The notes under the pieces were generated by a model, which was not told where the DNA came from, made no database searches, and saw only the letters and a program-made list of their open reading frames with translations. A program made the position numbers and the translations under genes. A stretch of 64,000 nt of DNA, from contig VZQC01012331.1 in assembly GCA_009823505.1 (NCBI GenBank), positions 207,773-271,772 of the forward strand, given 5' to 3'. The stretch is from Rhizomys pruinosus. Lineage: Eukaryota; Chordata; Mammalia; Rodentia; Spalacidae. How positions within the stretch are numbered: position 1 is the first letter of the stretch; each line of letters starts with the position of its first letter. Of this stretch, positions 53,255 through 64,000 are shown piece after piece.

Positions 53255-53640
53255 GGTGGTTTGTGTGGCTGTTACATGCCACTACAGACTTGGTACTTAA
53301 CCAGCAGAAACTCATAGCTCTGGAGGACAGAAGTCTAAACTGTGTCTTGGGGGACTAAAGTCAGGGGCCATGGGGCCAGCCTCCCTTGGAGACTCTGAGA
53401 TAGGTGGGCTCTGTTGACCTGCCTTTCCAGCTTCCAGAAGCTTCACAGGCTTCGGCCTGGCCTTTTGGCCAACTTGGCCTCCTGCATCTCTCTGTTTCCG
53501 GCCACAGCTTCTGCCTTCTGTCCTTAGGTGGTACTGGGTCTACTTGAGCAGTCCGGGCGTCCTCCTCTTTTTAAGGTAATCTCCTCCATATGGGTTAGGC
53601 TGTGATGTCCTTGGGGCTCATAATTCAGCCTACCACAGTG
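53255..53640. mobile_element. Ancient mammalian interspersed repeat, family not assigned
   Basis: gctctggaggacagaagtct, ctttccagcttccagaagct, cctcctctttttaaggtaat, ggctcataattcagcctacc are in the order of a well-known old mammalian repeat whose name I cannot give reliably. Confidence 0.5.
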
Positions 53641-55096
53641 GTCAAAGGCTGTTGGGACTTTGCCAAGCGCCCCCCAGCTATCTGCAGGCTCCCGGCCCCT
53701 CCTGCTTGCTACACCTTCCATGGTTCCCAAAGGCAGGCGTGGTGTTACAAAGGACCCTGTTAGAGAACCTGTGGCCATCATGAATAGGAAACGAGTGGTT
53801 GACAGGACATCCAAGAGCCCTAGACTGGGCCAGCATAGATGCTGCAGGTAGGTCATTGCCTGGATGCTGGATGGTCCAGAGGTTGGCTCTCAGCTAGGTC
53901 CACTTGGCAGTGAACTCTGGGCCCACCACTTCAGTCTCCTCTTCTCTTCAGACTGGTGAGGTTGATGGAATGAGGCCATGCCTGGTTAGCAGCAGTGATG
54001 CCTACACCCCAAGCTGTGGCAGAGTGACCCTATCTGTCTGCTTTTGAGACCTGTTCTCTGGGAGCCTGTCCCTTCCCTGGGGTCAGAGTTAGTGCTGCAA
54101 AGAACAAACCAGAGAAAACCTCTGGCTGCACTGGACTCCGTTCCCCATCCCCCCATCTCTCCATCCCCCCACCCCCCCATCCTCCCCCTTTCCAAATCAC
54201 CACGTTGTTTCTTTTGTGTACTGTTTTCTGGGGTACTGCGCAGCTGCCAGCCCAGGGACAATTGTTTATGGAGATGGGGGAAAAAAGCCAACTCTTGGAG
54301 GTTGAGAAGGAAACATGAAACCCAAACTGTCTCCAGAGTGTTTGTTTCAGAAGTCAAGTGTCAGCTCCCTTCCATTGTTCCCAGCAGACAGGCACAGGGA
54401 CCCCAGGGACCTAGCCGCCCTGCCCTGTATCCTGCAGCCTGTGAGTGTCTGGCTTTATTTTGTCCCCTCATTCCTGTAGGAAATGCCACCACCACAGGCC
54501 TGTTCCAGCCACTGCCCAGTCAGCTTCCCCCCACCTGCCACTCAGGTCTCTGAGGCCCAGCTGAGGCTTGGGGGTGCTCCGTCTACTTTGGCTCTCTAGG
54601 CAGGGACCTTTGTACTGTTTTTTGACATGGCACTTTATCCTTATAATCTCCGTCCCCTGTACTCACAGGATGTGTGCTCCTCTGTAGGTTTGAGTGGTTG
54701 GAATAGTGCCGTCATCACCATCAGACACATAGACATTTCACCACCCGAAAAGAAGCTGTGGGTACCCGCCATTCTGTCTCTTCTCTGAGGAGAAGGGAAC
54801 TGAGACACCGAGAGATAGGGTTCATGTCCTCATGCCCAGAGAGAGAAGCAGGTGAGACCCAGAAAGCCTGCTGGGGCACACAGCCAGCTGTAACCCAGCC
54901 AGCACTCTAACCCCAGATGCACGGTCAAGTGGTGATTTTGTCAACTTGGTCAGCTGACCCTGACTGTCATCTGGGGTCATCACCAGGGGATGCTTGGGCA
55001 GGTCTGGAAACAGCTTTGTTTGGACTAGAGGGAGGAAGATGCAGGCCGGCCTCATCACAGGGGTCTGCTCACCCACACACGCCAAGGTAGCACGTG
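53641..55096. other. Unique sequence
   Basis: 1.4 kb without recognised genes. C-rich run at 54145-54190. Confidence 0.5.
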
Positions 55097-55888
55097 TCAT
55101 GGGTTCCTGTAAGGAGCATAATAACAGTAAAGGTGTGGATTTGAAATGCTGTAACTTTAGAGAATAGGAAAGTTAAGTTAGCTTAGTCAGAAACTGCACT
55201 AACCCAAGGCTGTTCAGATGACCATCTCAGAACACTAGCAGGAGCCCTGAACCCAGCAAGGGAAGGGGCCCCAGGAGAGCCCAAAGCTAAACGTGCACAG
55301 CTAATTAGGGAGCCAGAGAAGATCCAGAAGATGGACCCTGCCCGCCCAGGATTTAGGCGTGAACTCAGATAGCAGATAACCACCTGGCTGTGAATGGGGA
55401 CCCGAGAGACATAAGCCTGAGATTAGCACCTGGGACCAAGTTCACTCCTCCTGCCTGGCTACCAGCTACTTAAGCTGGGAAGTGCAGGATGACTTTGCTC
55501 TCACTCCCCTGGGGGAACCTGCTGTGAGATGCCACTGCTCGAACCTCTCAGCTGAGAACACCCAGACTTGCTGTCCCTGTGACACCAGTTTGCCTGAAGT
55601 GCACGCTGACCCTGCTGGCCACTGCTGCTGCCCAGACCTGTTTGCCTGAACTGCCACAGTTCCCGGTCTGAGAGAGATCCGCTTCAGCTAATCAACCAGC
55701 TTCTTGGAACTCCCTAGCGTGGACCCCCTCTGCTGCTTCCAAGCGGCTAAGAGAACACAGTGTAGGTGAGCAGCCTTGGGGAGAAGGGCTAGGACAGGAA
55801 ACGATTAGAATCATAGAATTAACCTGTGTGGGAATGAATAAAATTAGATTGTACTATAATATTTGTGTCCTGTTCTCCTTTGGACTTG
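55097..55888 (+). mobile_element. LTR-like segment (tentative)
   Basis: Not simple sequence. It has a possible core promoter (ctacttaagctgggaag near 55465), a pyrimidine- and CTG-rich middle, a late aataaa (55838-55843) followed by gattgtactataatatttgt and a TG-rich end. This order suggests U3-R-U5 of a solitary endogenous retroviral LTR. Family and exact ends unknown; no gag/pol/env remnant nearby. Confidence 0.35.
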
Positions 55889-56899
55889 GCCCATGCCCGT
55901 CCATGCCCATCCATGCCCGTCCATGCCTGTCCATGCCCGTCCATGCTTGTCCATGCTTGTCCATCCATGCCCGTCCATGCCCATCCATGCCTGTCCATGC
56001 CTGTCCATGCTTGTCTATGCCCGTCCATGCCCGTCCATGCTCGTCCATCCATGCCCGTCCATGCCCATCCATGCCTGTCCATGCCTGACCATGCCCGTCC
56101 ATGCTTGTCCATGCTTGTCCATCCATGCCCGTCCATGCTTGTCTATGCCCGTCCATGCCCGTCCATGCCCGTCCATGCTCGTCCATCCATGCCCGTCCAT
56201 GCCCATCCATGCCTGTCCATGCCTGTCCATGCTTGTCTATGCCCGTCCATGCTCGTCCATGCCCGTCCATGCCCGTCCATGCTCGTCCATCCATGCCCGT
56301 CCATGCTCGTCCATCCATGCCTGTCCATGCTCGTCCATGCTTGTCCATGCCCGTCCAAGCTTGTCCATGCCTGTCTATGCCCGTCCATGCTCGTCCATGC
56401 TTGTCCATGCTTGTCCATGCCCGTCCATGCTCATCCATGCCCGTCCATGCTCATCCATGCCCGTCCATGCCCGTCTATGCTCGTCCATGCTCGTCCATGC
56501 CCGTCCATGCTCGTCCATGCTTGTCCATGCTCGTCCATGCTCATCCATGCCTGTCCATGCCCGTCCATGCCCGTCCATGCTCGTCCATGCCTGTCCATGC
56601 TCGTCCATGCCCGTCCATGCTCATCCATGCCTGTCTATGCCCGTCCATGCTCGTCCATGCCCGTCCATGCTCATCCATGCCTGTCTATGCCCGTCCATGC
56701 TCGTCCATGCTTGTCCATGCCCGTCCATGTTCATCCATGCTCGTCCATGCTTGTCCATCCATGCCCATCCATGCTCGTCCATGCTTGTCCATGCTCGTCC
56801 ATGCCCGTCCATGCTCATCCATGCCTGTCCATGCTCGTCCATGCTTGTCCATGCCCGTCCATGCTCATCCATGCCTGTCCATGCTTGTCCATGCCCATG
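55889..56899. repeat. 10-bp minisatellite, about 100 copies
   Basis: The unit is gtccatgccc with gctc, gctt, gcct and gcccat variants; occasional extra ccat inserts shift the phase by 4 bp. Three units equal 10 codons and the unit has no stop in most frames, producing open frames of about 390-400 codons on the plus strand and 194 on the minus. These peptides (SMPVHARPC-type, AWTGMDGHG-type) are repeat by-products. Confidence 0.97.
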
Positions 56900-58179
56900 G
56901 CAGTACCATCCCCATCACTGCAGAAACTGCAGGTCGTCAAATGTCGAGGAAGCAAGGTCAAGAACCATTGTGATGTCCTCGTTCTTTACCGGGATAAACA
57001 AGCTGAAGGGCCCAGAAGAGTGTGGAGGAGCTGGGGTCTGAGAGGAGGGATTTTTGGCAAGGTATGGTTGTAGCGAATCTGAGCTTCATTTGTGATGTCT
57101 GCTCTGAGCAGGGGTGTGGGAAGAAGTGTCAAGTTGCACATGGGGATGTCACACTCCTGTGTCCCCACCCAGGCTGGAAAGGGAAGGGAGGGCAGCAGCA
57201 AGTGTGTAGGGTGACAGAGCTGAGGATCACTTGCCCTGGTGAAGGTCTCAGCTCCAGCTCTCTGGTAAATCAGCCATGTGCCTGTTTTCCAAAAGAAGCT
57301 GAGGCTGGGGTATTAACAGGGGCTCTGACATTCAATGGCTCAAAACCCTCCTCAGGCCCAACCAAACAGGGTTTGCTGTAGGATGGCTGGCTCTGTGGCA
57401 GAGTGGACTCCGTGGGCCTTCTGTAAGGTCTGACAGGGAAGTCTGAGTGGGGCTCCGTGGGGAGGAGTCGCTTCCCCCTGCGGCCCCCCTCCCCCACAAT
57501 GGCATGGTTCACAGAGGTTGTAGCAACTTGGGGTTTGCTCCAAGTTCCTCTTTGGTGGGGTGCAGGTTGGGTGCCTTTCATTAGGGTCTGGGAACTGGTG
57601 GGTTGGATGATTGATTGCCGGGCACACACACTTGCTGGGGGCGTCACCCTAGGTTCAGGTGCAGCACAGCCCAGACAGACAAACCAGTAGATTGATGGGC
57701 GAACCCAGGTTGTGTCCCTGTTGTATGTGGCTGTGTGTGTGGCTGTAGAGGAAGTGAAGCAGGCCAGGGACAGAAGGTTTAGATGGGACAGTCCTGGAAG
57801 GACTGGCTGTGTCTTACTTAGGCCTTCTACGCAGGCTGTGCTCTCTGCCTCGGTGCCCTCTGCCCAGACACCTGCAGAGACCACATCTCTTCAGTCTCTG
57901 TCTACCAGATGTCAGCTGCTCGGAGTCTGAAAGGGCTTCTGGCCTTGGCTTTTTACCCTGCAAAAAACCATTCTGAGAAACTTCCTGTCTTCTCTCAAAG
58001 TTAGCCCACTTCTTCCAGGAAGTGCCCCATCTTGCTTAAGCCTCAGGCTTTTAATAATAAGGAGGAAGGAGTTGACTCAGAGGAGCTGGTTGGCTTCAAA
58101 GCTGTGGAGCTGGCAGTCTGCTGTGGGTGGGAAGGGTGTCCAGGCCACCACAGGTAGCCGTGCCACCTCGAGGGTGGGC
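56900..58179. other. Unique sequence
   Basis: No gene or repeat recognised in about 1.3 kb. Open frames up to 204 codons (57270-57884, minus) show no domain. Confidence 0.5.
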
Positions 58180-58312
58180 CATGCTGCAGGCCAGCCAGGG
58201 CCACATAGCAAGATCTTGCGGAGCTCCAGCTCAGCGGCAGAACACTTATGTGGCATGCACAGGTCCCTGAGTTCTATCCCCAGCACTGCAAATAAAACAA
58301 GTGTCAAAAACA
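58180..58312 (+). mobile_element. B4/ID-type SINE fragment
   Basis: caggccagccagggccacat, agctcagcggcagaacactt, gttctatccccagcactgca, aaataaaac tail. Confidence 0.65.
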
Positions 58313-58559
58313 GGCTCCATGTGTCCACACTGGGTGCTGTCCACACTGGGTGCCTGGGTTCTCTGTGGTGGCTGACAGGGATGTCAGAGCTTCTTTAGGA
58401 GACATGCCGGCTGGAGCCTGTACACCTGGCTCTGCTCCCTTTAGATGCCCTGGGATCTGCAGATGGGGCTGTGGAGCCACCAGGACCTCTCTTTACTGGG
58501 CACTGTTTGTGTGTCTGCACTCCTCGGGCATGTCCTGTGGTTGCCTCTGAGGGGCCCAC

Positions 58560-58650
58560 TGCAGCAGGAGGAAACTGAGGCACAGGAGAGGTGATGAATC
58601 ACCTGTCCATCTATCCCACAGGCCACTGGCAGAGCTGGGTCAGGGAGACT
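58560..58650 (-). mobile_element. MIR fragment
   Basis: aggaaactgaggcacaggag, then ccactggcagagctgggtca. Confidence 0.65.
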
Positions 58651-58661
58651 CATTGTCCATG

Positions 58662-59317
58662 TTCACTCTGTGTCCCTGTGCCTCACTCTGTGTTCCTGTG
58701 CCTCACTCTGTGTTCCTGAGCCTCACTGTGTGCCCCTGTGCCTCACTCTGTGTCCGTGAGCCTCACTCTGTGTCCCTGTGTCTCACTCTGTGTCCCTGTG
58801 CCTCACTCTGTGTCCCTGAGCCTCACTCTGTGTCCCTGTGCCTCACTCTGTGTCCCTGTGCCTCACTCTGTGTCCCTGTGCCTCACTCTGTGTCCCTGTG
58901 CCTCACTCTGTGTCCCTGTGCCTCACTCTGTGTCCCTGTGCCTCACTCTGTGTCCCTGTGCCTCACTCTGTGTCCCTGTGCCTCACTCTGTGTCCCTGTG
59001 CCTCACTCTGTGTCCCTGTGCCTCACTCTGTGTCCCTGTGTCTCACTCTGTGTCCCTGTGCCTCACTCTGTGTCTCTGTGCCTCACTCTGTGTCCCTGTG
59101 CCTCACTCTGTGTCCCTGTGCCTCACTCTGTGTTCCTGTGCCTCACTCTGTGTCGCTGAGCCTCACTGTGTCCCAGTGCCTCACTCTGTGTCTCTGTGCC
59201 TCACTGTGTCCCTGTGCCTCACTCTGTGTCCCCGTGCCTCAGTCGGTGTCCCTGTGCCTCACTCTGTGTCCCTGTGCCTCAATCTGTGTCCCTGTATCTC
59301 ACTTTGTGTCACCGAGC
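58662..59317. repeat. 20-bp minisatellite, about 33 copies, very homogeneous core
   Basis: The unit is cctgtgcctcactctgtgtc. From about 58821 to 59034 ten or more consecutive copies are identical, while both ends are more varied (gagcctc, ttcctg, gtccgtg, 18-bp units). Three units equal 20 codons, hence 170-230-codon Cys/Leu/Ser-rich open frames. Confidence 0.97.
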
Positions 59318-59969
59318 ATTTCTCCTGGCCTGACCAGGCCCCATTCATCCCACACGTGAGACCCACACAATGTATTGATCCAAACAGAGATGAGACCATG
59401 TGTGTTTCCCGGTCCCAGTGTCATTGTCCTGGCTGAGGGGTCTCGATGGCTTTGTCTGAGTTGCTAAGTGGACTGTGAGCTGTCTTCACACAGCCATACT
59501 GGATAGAGGTAGAGGAGAGATGTGTGGCTAAGTAAATCCTGAGTGACAGAATTGCAGGGCACGCCATCAACACTTGCATCATAAGTGGGCTTACTGGACA
59601 TTTGGGGGGTCTCCCCATCCGGCAGTAGGGGCTGTTGGGAGTGGGCTGCGGCAGCCTTGCTGCCGCCTCGAAGGCCAGTCTGTTCTGACCTGGCTGCTAG
59701 GCTGCTGCTGGCCCAAGGTCCTCTGCTTCCCTAGACCTCTGTCACCAGATCACAGTGGAGAGTGATTCCCAATGCACCTCCCTTTCTTTTTCTTTGCTGT
59801 GATCTGGGGTGCCCCCCAGTCCTCTCAGGTTTCACCATATGTTGAGTCTTTACCCCAGCCAAGGCGTGGTTGTCCTTAGGGGCAGTGGTCCTTGTCCCCC
59901 AAGTCCCCCGGCAGCTCAAATTGCCAGTGTCAGCCTCAAAAGACCGCTTGGGAAGTCTTGCTTTGCATC
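59318..59969. other. Unique sequence
   Basis: Nothing recognised. Confidence 0.45.
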
Positions 59970-60041
59970 TGGGTGGGGGGAGCGGGAGTAGGAGGAGTGG
60001 GGGGGTGGGGATGGGGTGGGAGTTTGGGGTGGGGTGGGGCT
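59970..60041 (+). other. G-run cluster, quadruplex-capable
   Basis: Runs of 3-7 G separated by 1-8 bases (gggtggggggagcgggag, tgggggggtggggatggggt, tggggtggggtggggc). More than four G-tracts with short loops fit the G-quadruplex pattern. Confidence 0.8.
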
Positions 60042-60285
60042 GTATCCTCCCAGGGCTGTGGCCACTATTCCAGACAGATGGTGGGTCCCTGGGCTCTCTA
60101 GACAGCTGTTGCAGGCACCATCTGTGGCCCACAGTTACACACTAGGGATGCGTGTTGGGGCCTGGGTCTCACCACCAGACCAGACGACCACTTCCTAGCT
60201 ATGTGGCTCTGAGTGAGCACTTCAGAGTTAGGTCCTCGGTTTGGGCACACAGGAGAATGCCTTGTGCCTGGAGGTGCGAAGTGCA

Positions 60286-60440
60286 GACTGTGGCTGAGTG
60301 CAATGGTGCACAGCAGGCCCAGCCACCCAGGAGGCTAAGGCAGGAGGATCGCTTGAGGTCAAGGGTTTGACATCAACCTCTGCGCTGAACAGCGACTCTA
60401 GCCCTGCTCTCAAAATAAAAGAAAAGCAAATCCATGAGCC
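60286..60440 (+). mobile_element. Ancient 7SL-like monomer
   Basis: gctgagtgcaatggtgcaca, caggaggctaaggcaggagg, atcgcttgaggtcaagggtt and an A-rich end; closer to the 7SL/proto-B1 form than to the local B1. Confidence 0.6.
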
Positions 60441-61102
60441 AAAAAAATGGAACCAAACTCTGGGCGAGGCACTTGGACTGAGGGTACAGGGAGTGGTGGT
60501 CAGCGGTGGAAACTGGGATTCCGCCTCTGCCTCTGGGAGGCCTAGCCTCCCTTTCTGGAGTCCCACCTCCTTCCCGTCCTTTCTTCACACCTGGGGTTTC
60601 CCTAGGCTGCACCATGGGCTAGGTGCTGTGCAGGCGGAGACAGTGCCCAGGGGTGACCCTCTAGTGAGGGAGGGGACTTGGAACTCAGTGGACTACTGGG
60701 CTCAGGGACCAGTAGTCAGGTTCTGGATGGTGTAGTGCTCCCCTGCCAGGTGGGGGGAGTGACGCATCCTCTTAAGAGTGGGTCTAGGGAACAGTGTTTG
60801 TCATGCTATGTGATCGTGGGGTCTTAGGCAGAGGACAGCCAGTGCCAAGGCCTGGGGGGGGGTGGCGGATAAGTTCAGGATCAGTCAGAGAAGCCTAGAG
60901 AAGCCTGTGAGACTGGAGCTGACTGGTTGGCGTGGGGGCTGGAGGAGCCTCATTTCACAGGTGGTATGGACAGGCCGGCTCCTATGTGGGCTTTTTTTGG
61001 GTGCCTCTTCTGACAGGGCTCTTTTGTCTTGGGCCCTGCTGATGTCTGGGGCCTGGCTTCTGTCTGAGGCTAGAGAATGGCTCTGGAGGATGCCGTGAGC
61101 AG
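60441..61102. other. Unique sequence
   Basis: Nothing recognised. Confidence 0.45.
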
Positions 61103-61163
61103 TGCCTGGAGCCACAGGATGCCTGGAGCCACAGGATGCCAGGAGACCACAGGATGCCAGGAG
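61103..61163. repeat. 19-bp tandem repeat, about 3 copies
   Basis: tgcctggagccacaggatgc repeated with ccaggagaccacaggatgcc variants. Confidence 0.88.
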
Positions 61164-63111
61164 TACCTCTTTCCAGTTAAACGTGAAAACATCCCCAGCC
61201 CTGGCCGAAAGTGCGGCTAAGGGTGTTCATTGCACACTAGGGACCATTGCACTAGGATTTTGAAGTGTGTGTTGCCTGCAAGATGGACCTGGCATTGGGG
61301 CCCGGGTTCGAATCCACATGCTGTCACCAGCTTGCTTTGGTCCTCAGTCAGCTAGTTCACTGGAGACAGCAGACATTTACCTTTCTCCCTCCTGCAGCTA
61401 CGACAGATATCACTAATTGATCACTTCTATTTTCCTGCTGAGTCCTAGCTCTGGGAACCTTGAAGACATGTGCATTGTGTGTCCAGAGCTAAGGGAGTAT
61501 CCTCTCTGGCTCCTGCCTCCCAATAGTACTTGGGAGCCAGGTTTAGGTTTTTGCTGGGTTTGGGGCTTGGTTACTTGTGTGGTCAGTCCATCTCTGGACT
61601 GTAGGATGGACAGGAAGGCCTTCTTGGGTTCTGAGGGCTGCTGTGTCAGCCGCGGAGCCCGTGAGCCTGGTTCTGAGCTGGGTCAGGAGACTATCAGGTT
61701 CATGTCAGTGTGTCCCCAAATAAAAGGCAGACACCAGGTTTAGGCACTCCGGGAAAGTGGCACTGGACTCAGTGGGAAAGGGCTAGCAGCAAAATGGCGT
61801 CTGGCTAGAGCTTTTAAGTGACCTTAGGTATAAAACCAGGCAAAGGAGGGGAGGGGCTGGTAGGTAGCTGCTGACAGCTTCTTAGAGGAGGCAGAAGATT
61901 CTGGAATACTCCAGGAGGTTGCTTGTTCTCTTGCTGTTCCACTGGCAGAGCCAAATGCTCAGTCTGGAGTGTCGGCCATGAATTTCAGATGAATTCCAGG
62001 TCGTCTGGAGAATCAGGTCCTAACAGAGACCGCTCCACCGCTGCTGGAACTTGGCAGTCACTGTCAGGAGACTGTGCCAGTAATCATTAGCAGGCAGTTC
62101 ACCTTGGAGCAGATCACACTCTGACCTGGCCAGCCTCTGTCCTGGGGACTCACACACAGAGCCAAGCATTCTCTGTGTCCTGGGGTCACACACTGAGCTG
62201 GGTAGATGTAGCTGCATTCCTGGTCACTGAGGCATTGACCACAGGACACTTGAGACCCGTGCAGTGTTGGCAGCTTGACAGTCACTCACGTTTGCGACTG
62301 AACAAGTCAGGGAGCAGCTTGGAGTTTCAAGAAGCACATCTGAAGCAAGTGGCTTGGCTGGCAATTGTTACCCCCAGAAGGCTTCACAGGAGTGTGGCAA
62401 AAGCCAGCTGTGTGCTGTGCTCGTGGGCTACCCAAGCTTTATATCATGTAGGGAGATGCACTTGCTTGGGGGGGTCACAGCAGTGCCATGCCTGACTTCA
62501 GATCAATGGGACTAGAGAGTAGAGGCTCCGAGAGGCTGGGCTCCTGACCCACCAGTCTTCAAAGTCCCCAGAACTAGGGTGGAACGTGAAAATAGGCATG
62601 ATTGAAAATAGGCATGATTGATTAGTGATGTCTGGCACAGGTGCAGGGGAAGGAGGGAGAGAGACTGTGGGCATGCAGCAGGCTCCTACTGGACCACCTC
62701 CTGACACCCAGGTCAAAGTTCAGATTCCTCATGTGTTTGTGAGCCAGTTCCTGCCAGGTGTGGCCGAGGGCTGTTCTTAGGTGGTTGCACACTGGGGAGG
62801 CTTTGGGCCCAGAAGTGTTATGCTGGCTTTGCCTGTAGGCACATCTGAGCCAGGTCAGGGTGGAGCCTGTGGAAGGGTGAAGAGCATGTGTTCAAGTGCT
62901 CATGGTTCCTCTCAGCACCTCACGGGTAGCTCACACCTGTAGCTGTCCTGGCTTTTCTGTACTAGAGTGATGTGTGCACACGCTGCCGGGGCCTGGTGTC
63001 CTCAGTCAGGACATGGAGACACACCTGACCATCCCGACCATCCCGTCCCGCTGGTTGCTCTTTCAGGAACCCTGGGCTAGTGTTAAGGCATTCCCAAGGT
63101 GTGTAGTAACA
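61164..63111. other. Mostly unique, with a MIR scrap and a 16-bp duplication
   Basis: cccgggttcgaatccacatg near 61300 matches the MIR tRNA-like core. tgaaaataggcatgat is duplicated in tandem at 62587-62618. No gene supported. Confidence 0.55.
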
Positions 63112-63123
63112 AGCCTGCTTTTT

Positions 63124-63280
63124 TGTTGTTGTTGTTGTTCTTTTTGAGACAGGGTCTCCCTTTAGCTCCAGCTGGCCTGGAGCTTACTATGTAGACCAGG
63201 CTGGCCTTGAACTCACAGAGATCCACCTGCCTCTGTTTCCCGAGTGCTGGGATTAAAGGCATGCACCACCACACTTGGCT
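63124..63280 (-). mobile_element. B1 SINE with 12-bp target-site duplication
   Basis: agcctgcttttt at 63112-63123 and 63281-63292 flanks a reversed B1 whose tail is (ttg)n instead of pure T. Its middle (ctccctttagctccagctgg) differs from the main local subfamily and resembles the copy at 616. Confidence 0.93.
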
Positions 63281-63316
63281 AGCCTGCTTTTTATCTACAT
63301 TTTGATGCATTTCAGA

Positions 63317-63345
63317 ATCATCATCATCATCATCATCATCATCAC
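63317..63345. repeat. (CAT)n microsatellite
   Basis: About nine tandem ATC/CAT triplets. Confidence 0.93.
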
Positions 63346-64000
63346 CAGTGTTGGAGAGAGGAGGGGACCAGGAAGGTGCTGAGGGAACCAGTGGTCTCAT
63401 GAACAGGGTCCCTGCGGGGGTAGGGTGGTCGGGGTCGGGGTGGGTGTCTCAGGATGGTGTCTTGCTTCAGGAAGGTTCCTCAGATGTAAGCTGTAGTGGC
63501 CACAGGCTGTTGTGCTGGGTCTGAGCTGCTGGGCACAGAGCCCCTGCTGGCCAATTTTTCCCTGGTCACGAGCTGCTCTCAGTGCCCAATGCTTGTTGTG
63601 CTGGCTGGCTTGCATGACCTCCGTGGGTGGGCTGAGCCTCCCATGTTGTCCCTAAACAATAGCAGTAGCCCAGCTCCTGTGAAGAAACCGGGACAGGAAG
63701 CCCCATCTAGGCCAGCCGAGTGGCACTTGCTTCCTGGCCCCCCCCCTCCCCCCCGGGCGCCTGTGCTGGGTGAGGCTGCCTTTGTCTCCCTGTCTGGGTG
63801 CCTTAGAGACTGGATTCCCCTGGCACCCCAGGGCCAGCTGTCACATCCTTTAGGGACCTCTGGCTCCTGGTCCTTTTCACAAGCTCAGGGGCCTTCCAAT
63901 GCCAAGGTTAAGGTTCTATCCCATGTTAGCCTCTTATCCTATTTCTTTTGATTTCTGAATGCCTACTGCGCAGCAGACACTACTCTTTTTTTGTGTGTGT
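63346..64000. other. Unique sequence to window end
   Basis: A C-rich run at 63740-63757; window ends in a poly-T/(GT) start that may be the tail of another SINE. No gene recognised. Confidence 0.5.

Noticed and set aside
55889..56899. Array of p53 half-sites because of the repeated CATG core
   Set aside because: The base pattern on the left side of CATG is pyrimidine, so each unit fails the half-site consensus on one arm.
55863..57073. Open frames of about 390-400 codons taken as a repetitive protein gene
   Set aside because: They overlap in two plus-strand frames and one minus-strand frame, consist almost wholly of the 10-bp tandem unit, and have no splice, domain or conserved flank.
1604..59317. 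CRISPR-like arrays
   Set aside because: The arrays are head-to-tail copies with no unique spacers, in a vertebrate genome full of SINEs.
61280..61330. A tRNA-like B box (gggttcgaatcc)
   Set aside because: Context matches the tRNA-derived core of MIR; no acceptor stem or A box at the right distance.

Overview
This window is noncoding DNA from a muroid rodent nuclear genome. It is full of rodent-specific retroposons: B1 (7SL-derived), B2 and B3 (tRNA-derived), composite B4-type SINEs and 5'-truncated rodent L1, lying on older mammalian MIR, L2-like, L1M and URR1-like debris. The B1 copies do not have the mouse/rat middle (ccagggctacacagagaaac) but a variant (gctggggctacagggagac). Some B2 copies carry a 17-bp internal duplication. 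Both point to a muroid lineage other than house mouse or rat; the species cannot be fixed from this sequence. An assembly gap lies at 38011-38329 and a single ambiguous base at 35706.

No protein-coding gene could be supported. The long open frames (up to about 400 codons) all fall in tandem repeats whose unit length and lack of stop codons keep several frames open. The only recognisable coding remnant is the C-terminal end of an L1 ORF2 (25174-25398, minus strand). The window is therefore intergenic or deep intronic. One exon-like segment with good splice-site context (22869-22924) is a weak candidate.

Layout: 0-9 kb has nested SINEs, an 11-copy 28-bp array, a 12-copy 54-bp array grown inside a URR1-like element, an 18-copy 54-bp array and an 8-copy 45-bp array grown from a MIR. 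9-18 kb has SINEs, a second URR1-like element split by a B1, a 39-bp array, and a 31-bp array made from the head of a B4-type SINE. 18-24 kb is mostly unique with MIR pieces and a CTG repeat. 24-26 kb is an ancient L1 split by a younger L1 and SINEs. 26-33 kb has dinucleotide and tetranucleotide repeats, L2-like pieces and three arrays, ending in a 570-bp trinucleotide array. 34-39 kb has a dense SINE pile-up, the gap and a possible conserved regulatory segment. 40-50 kb has polypyrimidine and polypurine tracts, 29-bp, 24-bp and 19-20-bp arrays. 50-60 kb has a large ATCC/TATC block, an LTR-like segment followed by a roughly 100-copy 10-bp array, and a 33-copy 20-bp array. 60-64 kb is mostly unique.

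The most distinctive property is the number of minisatellites (at least 14 arrays of three or more copies) and the evidence that several began inside transposable elements. I see no sign of an undescribed enzymatic, defence or RNA-guided system.
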